From contig JADJJK010000081.1 in NCBI GenBank assembly GCA_016706545.1, positions 1 through 14,755 on the forward strand: DNA of 14,755 nucleotides. The letters are read 5' to 3'. The notes under the pieces are model-generated. The model made no database searches and was not told the origin of the DNA. It saw only the letters and a list, made by a program, of their open reading frames with translations. The position numbers were made by a program, and so were the translations under genes. Origin of the DNA: Myxococcales bacterium (GTDB lineage Bacteria > Myxococcota_A > Polyangia > Haliangiales > Haliangiaceae). Positions 9,038-14,755 of this stretch are shown here, piece after piece (position 1 is the stretch's first letter; the number at the start of each line of letters is the position of its first letter).

Positions 9038-9901
9038 GGCCCCGAGTGTAGGTGACCTGAGGACGATTTCGTTGTTCTCGCGATGCTCCGATGCGGAGCT
9101 GGGGGAGCTGGCCAGCTTGTTCGTCGAGATGCCGACCGCAGCGCCCGGTCAGGATCAGGTCCTGTTCGACATCGGGCAACCCGCCGATTCGATGTTCCTG
9201 CTCACGGACGGCTCGGCGGTGCTCGAGTCTCCCGACGATGAGCTGCATTTCTTGTATCCACCGGCGCTGCTGGGAGAGCTCGGCGCGCTCACCGGCGTGC
9301 CGCGCTCCACCAAGGTGACCGTGCGAGACGCCACCTGCTATCGCGTCGACGCGCTCGGCTGGCAGCAGTTCCTCTTCGAGCACCAGGGCTTTGGGTTGCG
9401 CGTCCTGCGCGACGTGCTGCGGGTCGCCGCGGAGAAGATCCACCGCGATCAGATCCGGCTTGGGACCATGCGGCAGAACGCGCAGTGGACCCAGGAGGGG
9501 CTGCGCGAGGTGCTGACCGCGGTCAAGGAGCATCCAGGGACGCCCATCTCGACCGGCATCCGCGACGCCGTCGACGCGCTCATCACGCGCAACCGAAGGC
9601 TCAACGTGCGAGTCGAGCCCTCGGTCACCATGCCGGCGTCGCTGTACCTGGATTCCGGCATCGCGACGGTGGTGGACCTGTCGCGATCTCACATGTCGTT
9701 CTCCAGCCAGGGACCTGGGCCGCAGGTGACACGGTCTCCGGCGTGCTGAGCCTGGCTGGTCGCACCATGCCAATCTCAGGCCGGATCATTCGCGCCAACG
9801 AGGGCAGGGTCACCCTGGAGCTGGACGCCATGGCCGACGAAGTCGCCGCGCCACTGGACGGCTACCTGACGCGCGCGCAGCTCCTGGACATCCTGTTGTA
9901 A
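9036..9901 (+). pseudogene. cNMP-binding domain + PilZ-like domain protein, one frameshift
   Basis: ATG 9036 is the likely start (GTG 9027 is in frame). The N-terminal about 120 residues are a cyclic-nucleotide-binding fold: SLFSRCSDAELGELASLF, FDIGQPADSMFLLTDGSAVL, LLGELGALTGVPRSTKVTV. A linker follows, then a PilZ-like domain starting RVEPSVTMPASLYLDSGIA. The first frame runs to a stop at 9749. Around 9695-9720 the protein-like sequence moves to another frame (QPGTWAAGDTVSGVLSLAG ... LTRAQLLDILL) that stops at 9901; one missing base explains it. The PilZ signature is degenerate: VVDLSRSHMSF stands where DxSxxG is expected and RxxxR is not clear, so c-di-GMP binding is doubtful. The likely role is cytoplasmic nucleotide-linked regulation. 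Whether the break is real or a sequencing error cannot be told here. Confidence 0.8.
9045..9050 (-). promoter_or_regulatory. -10-like TACACT, 7 nt before ATG 9037
   Basis: On the minus strand TACACT ends exactly 7 nt before the lipoprotein ATG, with CGGGGCC between and no Shine-Dalgarno. It lies inside the coding start of the divergent cNMP-binding gene. No -35 is obvious. Confidence 0.5.
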
Positions 9902-9919
9902 GAGCTGGCGAGCGGCGGG

Positions 9920-10135
9920 TCACTTCATGCTGACTTTGTCGCCGGTCTTCTTGGGGGCTTCGGCGGGCTTGGCCTTGTTGGCGTCGTCCTTCTGCGCGGT
10001 GCCGGACTTGTCGCCCGCCTTCTTGTCGCTCTTGTCGCTCTTGGCGGTCTTGGCGTCGCCGTCCATGGACGGGCAAGCGAGCACCGGGGTAGCAAACGCA
10101 AACGAGAGGGCGACGGCGAGGCAGATCTTCTTCAT
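9920..10135 (-). CDS. Small Lys-rich exported protein
   Basis: The protein is 71 aa from ATG 10135, chosen because AGGAG ends 5 nt upstream and a signal peptide begins there (MKKICLAVALSFAFATPVLA); longer upstream starts would bury the signal. Cleavage after VLA gives a 51-residue mature chain, CPSMDGDAK..., with 13 Lys and many Asp, Ala and Ser, low in complexity and probably disordered. The first mature residue is Cys, so lipidation is possible, but the -2 Leu is not a typical lipobox. It has no recognised domain. It is convergent with the cNMP-binding gene (18 bp gap) and lies downstream of the phosphoesterase gene on the same strand, separated by 104 bp with two inverted repeats. Confidence 0.8.
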   Translation of the reverse strand: MKKICLAVALSFAFATPVLACPSMDGDAKTAKSDKSDKKAGDKSGTAQKDDANKAKPAEAPKKTGDKVSMK

Positions 10136-10185
10136 GGGAGCTCCTGGAAGGCAAGAACCGAGGCGAGAACCGAGGACAGAACGAT

Positions 10186-10222
10186 GCCCAAGCATGGCGG
10201 AACTTGGGCCGCTTGCCAAGCG
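10186..10222 (-). terminator. Two adjacent inverted repeats after the phosphoesterase gene
   Basis: GCCCAAG (10186-10192) pairs with CTTGGGC (10203-10209) around a 10-nt loop, and CGCTT/AAGCG (10210-10222) forms a second small hairpin beside it. They lie 18 bp past the stop of the phosphoesterase gene and before the small exported-protein gene, a fitting place for a terminator or attenuator. There is no clear U-tract, so intrinsic termination is uncertain. Confidence 0.35.
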
Positions 10223-10239
10223 CGTAGCCAGGGCAGCCA

Positions 10240-11709
10240 TCAAGGCGCGGTCGGCAGGTCCCACTCGCGTAGTAGGTCGTTCAGGGTGGCGGTGTTTTCG
10301 GCCAGGTGCCGCCGCGTCGTCTGCAAGAGCTCCGCTTCACGCCCGCGAGCGTCCCAGCGCGCGATCAGCTCAGGCCTCGCGTCGGCCCAGTCGAGCACCG
10401 GGTGCTCGATCCGGGTGTCGAGCTGGCCGCTGGTCCGGGCGTCCGACGCCGATCCTGTGACCGTCTGCGGCGGCGCGCTCGCGGACGGATAGCAGGCTGG
10501 CGTCATCGGCCAGTCCTCGATGACCACCGGAGGGATCGGCGACGGCGCGCGCCATTGCTTCTTGGCGAGCCGCGTCAGATCGAAGCAGTCTTCCAGATCG
10601 CTCGAGGCGGTGACCCGGGTGTTGAGCGGCGCAAGCTGATGAAGCACCTGCAGGTGCTTGAGCACCGAGGCGTGGTTGTAGACCACGGACGAGACGTGGC
10701 CTTGCTTGGCGTACGGCCCCACGACCAGGGCCGGCACGCGGAAGCCGAGCTGATCGAACCCGCGGCTCGCGAAGTCGTCGGCGATCTTGGGCGGCGAGAC
10801 GTGGTCGAAGAAGCCGCCGTGCTCGTCGTAGGTGATGACCAGCGTACACTCTGGCCATTGCGGCGAGGTGGCGAGCGCGGTGTACACCGAGGCGATGAGC
10901 TCCTGGCCCAGGATGGGATGGATCGGCGGGTGGTCGTCGTTGACGTAGAACGAAGGGTCGATGTAGACGACCGACGGCAGGGTGCCAGCCTTGGCGTGAT
11001 CGAAGAAGGTGCCGAAGTTGTAGATGCGCTCGGAGACGCCGGGCAGGTCCTGGATGAAGCCGGCCACCGGGATGTTGCCAAAGTAGGTCGCCCAGGACAC
11101 GCCGGCCTCGTCGAGACGATGGTGGATCGTGGGCCAGTTGAAGCCCTGGGTCGGCAGGTCGTTGGTCTGGATGCCGGCGGACTGGCCGGAGTGCCAGTAC
11201 ATGCGGTTGGGCCAGGTCGGGCCCATCACCGCGGAGAAGTAGCGATCACACGAGGTGTAGCGATCGGCGAGCGCCCAGGTCACCGCCGCGGTTTCGCGGG
11301 TCTGGTACTGCATGGGCTCGATCGCGGTGCGCAGGTTGCCGTAGCGCGTCTGATGGGTCTTCAGGAAGCCGTCGTTGGCGCCGCTGTTCCACTGGTTGTG
11401 GGCCGCGGTCCACCCGTGCGGCGGATCGATGTCGCACAGCGCCGCGCGGGTCGCGGCGAACACCGGCACGCGCTTGCCGTCGAGATCTGGGTTGCTCATG
11501 TCCGCGCGCAGGCCATCGCCGGGCAGGCCCTCGAAGGCGCGGGCGCCCATCATGTGGTCGTAGCTGCGGTTCTCCATCATGAGCACCACGAACGTGGGGC
11601 CGCGAGTGGGGGGGCGGGCGCTGTCGCCGCAGCCTGGCAGAAAGCGCGCCATGCCAGCGGTGCCGGCGGCCGCGCCGAGGGCCTTGAGCGCGTCGCGTCG
11701 CTTCATCAT
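10240..11709 (-). CDS. Tat-exported phosphoesterase (phospholipase C / acid phosphatase family)
   Basis: This 489-aa member of the phosphoesterase family (PF04185 type, including bacterial phospholipase C and AcpA-like acid phosphatases) hydrolyses phosphoesters outside the cytoplasm. The N-terminus MMKRRDALKALGAAAG is a twin-arginine signal, followed by FLPGCGDS, which may be a lipobox. Catalytic-region motifs are VVLMMENRSYDHMMG (41-55, with the E-N pair that opens the active site in this family), VNDDHPPIHP (about 256-265) and ITYDEHGGFFDHVSPP (292-307). Length suits the shorter members. ATG 11709 is preferred over GTG 11718 and ATG 11706 because a TACAGT hexamer ends exactly 7 nt before it. 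The frame is intact. It lies 95 bp from the end of the PEP-binding gene on the same strand. Substrate specificity (phospholipid or small phosphomonoester) is not determined. Confidence 0.92.
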   Translation of the reverse strand: MMKRRDALKALGAAAGTAGMARFLPGCGDSARPPTRGPTFVVLMMENRSYDHMMGARAFEGLPGDGLRADMSNPDLDGKRVPVFAATRAALCDIDPPHGWTAAHNQWNSGANDGFLKTHQTRYGNLRTAIEPMQYQTRETAAVTWALADRYTSCDRYFSAVMGPTWPNRMYWHSGQSAGIQTNDLPTQGFNWPTIHHRLDEAGVSWATYFGNIPVAGFIQDLPGVSERIYNFGTFFDHAKAGTLPSVVYIDPSFYVNDDHPPIHPILGQELIASVYTALATSPQWPECTLVITYDEHGGFFDHVSPPKIADDFASRGFDQLGFRVPALVVGPYAKQGHVSSVVYNHASVLKHLQVLHQLAPLNTRVTASSDLEDCFDLTRLAKKQWRAPSPIPPVVIEDWPMTPACYPSASAPPQTVTGSASDARTSGQLDTRIEHPVLDWADARPELIARWDARGREAELLQTTRRHLAENTATLNDLLREWDLPTAP

Positions 11710-11716
11710 GCCGGCC

Positions 11717-11722
11717 ACTGTA
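11717..11722 (-). promoter_or_regulatory. -10-like TACAGT, 7 nt before ATG 11709
   Basis: Minus-strand GGCTACAGT followed by GGCCGGC and ATG. It fits TANNNT with a 7-nt gap and there is no Shine-Dalgarno. It overlaps the alternative GTG at 11718, arguing against that start. Confidence 0.45.
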
Positions 11723-11804
11723 GCCGATGGCGCTGCGAGCCGGCGATTGGACCTCGCGCGCCGTCAGCGGATGTGGTAAGGTACACCGGCGGGCGCGATC
11801 GGGG

Positions 11805-13758
11805 TCACTGACCGATATAGGGCCGGCATTGCACGATCCACACCTTCTCGCCCTCGAGCACCCACTCGACGTCCAGGGGGCCTTCTGGAAACACGGACGC
11901 GAACGCGCGCACTTGCTCGACCAGCCGCTTGGCGCGCTGCTCCGTCAAGATGACCCCGCCGCCTGGCACCGCCATCTCCTTGATGCCGCCGCGCTCATCG
12001 AAGACCAGCATCGTCGGATCATCGGCGCGGCTGATGATCTTGGTGCCGTCGTTGGTGGCGCGCCGAAGATGATTCGCTCGGGGATCTTTTGTCCCTCCAC
12101 CACCTGCACATGCCGAGCCCCCACTTGGCGCTGATGGTGTAGCCGTCGCCGTCTCGCGGATCGAACAGGTTCTTGGACACCAGCACGCTTCCGCGGCGGT
12201 GGCGGCCACCCCGACCTGGATGAGGACTGCCGAGAACACCTGGCGGTGATCGATGCCGAACGTGGTGCGTCCCTCCACCGCGCGCAGGTTCCACAGCGAG
12301 GCCCACACCGTCTTTGATCGCCGCGCCGAGCGCGGCCTTGCCGACCACGTTGGGCACGGTGTCATAGAGGCCGGCGCCGTTGAAGCCGGGCAGGTCCTCG
12401 GCGTTGGTGGAGGAGCGAACGAACACGCCCTTGCCGCCGAGCTTGAGGCGGACCCGCTTGTACACGACGAGCACCGCGGCGTCGAGCGGCGCCTTCACGA
12501 TGGCGCTGCGCAGCGCGGCCAGCTCGCCCTTGCGCCAGGCGGTGTCGGTGGCAAAGCGCGGGTCCCTGAGCATCGCCTCGACCCGCGCGTCCAGGCCGTG
12601 CTGGCGCAGGTGCCGCACGTAGAAAACGGCAGGCCTTAGCCGTCAGGGATGTTGACCCCAGGCAACGCGGCGGTGCGGATCTCGCCGAGGTTACTGGCCT
12701 TGGTGCCGTAGATGGTGACGTCCTTGGCCCGCATCCGGGTCAGCATGGCCAGGTCGCGGTTCGTGAGGTCGGCGGGCGGCAGGTCGACGCCGCGCCGCCA
12801 CCACGCGCGTGCGGAGCCCTGTCTGCCGCGGTGGCCTCGCGCAGGGGTCATGCCGTCGTCGCGGACCTCGAAGAACACGACCTTGCCATCGAGCCCCTTG
12901 GCGACGTCGCGCGCTTGCTTGTAGCCGGCGTTGGGGATGTCCCAGGCGGTGGCGCGCAGGTTGACGTGGGACAGCGGCGTCGAGAAGGTGGAGGCCAGGA
13001 TGCCCGCCACCGGGGTGATGTCCGGGTAGCTCTCTGCAGGAGGATCGATGTCCGTTCGCTCGAAGGTGAGCTGACTCCGTAGGGGGTGCCCACCGGCACC
13101 ACCTGGCAGCGTGCCCAGCGCGCGGCCCTTGTTGAACGCCTGGCATGAGGCCCCTTGTAGAGGTCGTTGTTGGTGATGGTGGGGATGCCGCGCCGGGCGA
13201 CCTCCTTGATGAGCTGCTCCTGCGCCGGCGAGTCCGGCCGGAAGGTGAGGTTCTTGATGAAGAACGTGCCGTCGAGCCGCTGCCGCACCTTGGCGATGCG
13301 GGGCGGGTCGATCTTGTCACCCTCCCAGAACGAGAACGTCCACTTGTTCACCTTGACGTGCCGGGTGATGTAGCCGAGCACGAAGCGCGGCTTGTCGCGC
13401 TCGTAGTTGCGGTTGTACTCGCGGATGTTGTCCGCGGTCCACGGCAGCTTGAGCAGCACGCCCAGCACGTTGGTTATGCGGGTTGAACAGGTTGACGTCG
13501 ATGAAGTCAGATGCTGCCGTTGCGGACATCGATGATGAATCCTTGCCAAACTCGTCGGCCCCTGGGTGCGCGGAGTAGTTTTGCAGCTCGCCTCGTCCGG
13601 CAATCGCCTTGATTCCAGGCGCGCTGCGACCTGGCTTGCTGGGCCTGGGCTGGCGGGCGGTCAAGTTCGCCAGCGCGGCGGCGCTGAGGGCGAAAGGCGA
13701 GGGCGCGCGCCGAGGGCGCGCAGACGAGCGGGAGGGCGGCTGCCGGGGCGAGGGCCAT
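11805..13758 (-). pseudogene. Exported PEP/pyruvate-binding-domain protein, many frame breaks
   Basis: Protein-like segments follow one another in order but in changing frames, with at least eight shifts over 1.95 kb. Order: a hydrophobic N-terminus (MALAPAAALPLVCAPSARA, likely a signal peptide); NVLGVLLKLPWTADNIREYN and GIPTITNNDLYKG (13475-13150); a swivelling-type segment TFSTPLSHVNLRATAWDIPN with a candidate phospho-His (codon 12966-12968); then an ATP-grasp domain like that of PEP synthase and PPDK: TIYGTKASNLGEI (about 12720), GVFVRSSTNAEDLPGF (about 12435) and a C-terminal VEWVLEGEKVWIVQCRPY. No PEP/pyruvate-binding TIM barrel is visible. The His-type domain precedes the ATP-grasp, the reverse of PpsA and the order seen in glucan water dikinases. 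The substrate is unknown. Breaks may be sequencing errors, because segments stay conserved and free of stops. Confidence 0.75.
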
Positions 13759-13766
13759 GGTGTGCG

Positions 13767-13772
13767 GTTATA
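13767..13772 (-). promoter_or_regulatory. -10-like TATAAC before ATG 13758
   Basis: Minus-strand GTTATAAC lies 8 nt before the ATG of the exported PEP-binding protein, with no Shine-Dalgarno between. It is a strong AT step in very GC-rich surroundings. Confidence 0.4.
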
Positions 13773-13935
13773 ACGCGCCAGCGCGAGGATCTGTCTGGCT
13801 GCAGCACCGCGGCTCGAGGGGAAGATGGCCGGGGATGGCGTCGATAGGCGTCGCTGGCCTCGCTGGTTTCGCTGGCCGTCGGCCTTCGGCCGTCCGCCCG
13901 GCACTTGGCGGTGGCTCCCTGGGGAGGAGTCCGGC

Positions 13936-13941
13936 TACCAT
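13936..13941 (+). promoter_or_regulatory. -10-like TACCAT, 7 nt before ATG 13949
   Basis: GGCTACCAT is followed by TTCCAGG and ATG. It matches TANNNT with exactly 7 nt to the start codon of the zinc-ribbon gene. No -35 at the usual distance. Confidence 0.4.
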
Positions 13942-13948
13942 TTCCAGG

Positions 13949-14755
13949 ATGTCCGAGCGCTCCGCACCGCCCGACGCCGTGCTGTGTACTCCGGCTGCGG
14001 CGGCCCGGTCACCCACGACGCGCGGGGAGGTGGCCTGCGGGCCAGGGCGAGCTGGTGGCGCGCGTTTCGGCGCCGCCGCCGGGCCAGGCGCGCGGTGCCG
14101 CGTCGTGAGTTTTCCCGGCCCTGAGCAGGCGGCGCGCGGCGGGCTGGTGCTACCTGGCGCCCGGCGGCGCAGACGGTGGCCTGCAACCAGTGCGGCGCGG
14201 TTACCGCTCACCGACCATCACGCCACGCTGTGCCTGTTCTGCGGCGGCGCGCTGGTGACCGCGGAGCTCCTCGGATGGCCACTCCTCCGATCCGGTGGCG
14301 CTGTTCTCCGTCGACGAGGACGCGGCGGCTGCGCTGATCTCGCGCTGGCTGGCCGGGCGCTGGCTGGTTTGCGCCGTCGGATCTTCATCGCGCGGCGCAG
14401 CGCGATCGCTTGCAGGGCGTGTACCTGCTGCATTGGAGCTTATGCCGCCATTACGCGGCACTGCGGAGTACATCAGGAGCGCGGGCGACGCGCACCACGC
14501 AGCGAGCCAGCGGGTGGGGCCGTAGGCCGGCTGTTCATCAGATCCGACACGTGCGGTGGCGGCGCAAGAGCGGGCAGGTCCACGCCGCGCTGCGCGATCA
14601 CCTGGTGCCGGCCTCGACCTCGCTGCCTGGCGCCATGCTCGAGGGCCTCGCGCCGTGGCCCGCGGGCCACCTCGTGCCGTTCGCCGCCGAGCACTTGCAC
14701 GGGTTCCTCGCCGAGCGCTACCGCATCGATCTCTCGGCTGCCTACGCGCTGGCAA
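13949..14755 (+). pseudogene. Zinc-ribbon protein, many frame breaks, 3'-truncated
   Basis: From ATG 13949 no single frame stays open as plausible protein, but consecutive segments do in changing frames. A first knuckle YSGCGGPVTHDARG lies around 13988-14030. VACNQCGA (Cys codons 14182 and 14191) is followed after a slip by LTDHHATLCLFCGGALV (Cys codons 14231 and 14240). Next come VALFSVDEDAAAALISRWLAGRWL (from 14292), DLHRAAQRDRLQGVYLLHWS (from 14380) and the in-frame stretch RKSGQVHAALRDHLVPAS ... LAERYRIDLSAAYALA to the window edge. This order (paired CXXC ribbons, 'LPF-x-D' start, GVYLPYW-like step, then a charged C-terminal half) fits bacterial TFIIB-type zinc-ribbon proteins of unknown role. 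About six shifts in 0.8 kb suggest either decay or sequence error. The gene continues beyond the window. Confidence 0.6.

Noticed and set aside
10306..11811. 501-codon plus-strand open frame opposite the phosphoesterase
   Set aside because: It is a compositional shadow with no recognisable motifs; the minus-strand phosphoesterase has all family motifs.

Overview
The window is very GC-rich, densely coded DNA, most likely from a myxobacterium (Myxococcota). This assignment is an inference from the gene families: a HATPase/STAS switch pair, a DUF222 protein, a cNMP-binding/PilZ-type protein, a short Lys-rich exported protein, an exported PEP/pyruvate-binding-domain protein and a multi-CXXC zinc-ribbon protein. 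No rRNA, tRNA, CRISPR array or transposase gene is visible.

Layout. (1) 3-1030, plus strand: a small ATPase of the anti-sigma/HATPase_c type, cut by the window edge, overlaps by GTGA a STAS protein with a C-terminal zinc ribbon. (2) 1151-5081, plus: an intact gcvP (glycine decarboxylase P-protein) overlaps by 20 bp a CFA-synthase-like SAM methyltransferase. (3) 5054-6207, minus: a DUF222 protein that has lost the usual HNH domain, carries a frame break and is seeded with short CCGCGG-centred palindromes. (4) 6223-7043: about 820 bp without a gene, holding two 66-67 bp copies of a longer element with the same palindrome, a degenerate tandem repeat, hairpins and an AT-rich pocket. (5) 7044-9037, minus: a DUF1295 membrane protein and an upstream GExH-motif (ChaN/EreA-like) lipoprotein. 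(6) 9036-9901, plus: a cNMP-binding/PilZ-like protein with one frameshift, whose start codon shares a CCATGG with the divergent lipoprotein gene. (7) 9920-11709, minus: a 71-aa Lys-rich exported protein and a Tat-exported phosphoesterase of the phospholipase C/acid phosphatase family. (8) 11805-13758, minus: an exported PEP/pyruvate-binding-domain protein in many frames. (9) 13949-14755, plus: a zinc-ribbon protein, also in many frames and running off the window.

Three patterns stand out. Several genes have a TANNNT -10-like hexamer exactly 7 nt before the ATG and no Shine-Dalgarno sequence, which suggests leaderless transcripts. The lipoprotein/cNMP pair uses this arrangement on both strands at one point, so the two promoters are interleaved. 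Reading frames break at very high density right of 11.8 kb while the encoded segments still look conserved, so sequence errors near a contig end are as likely as real gene decay.
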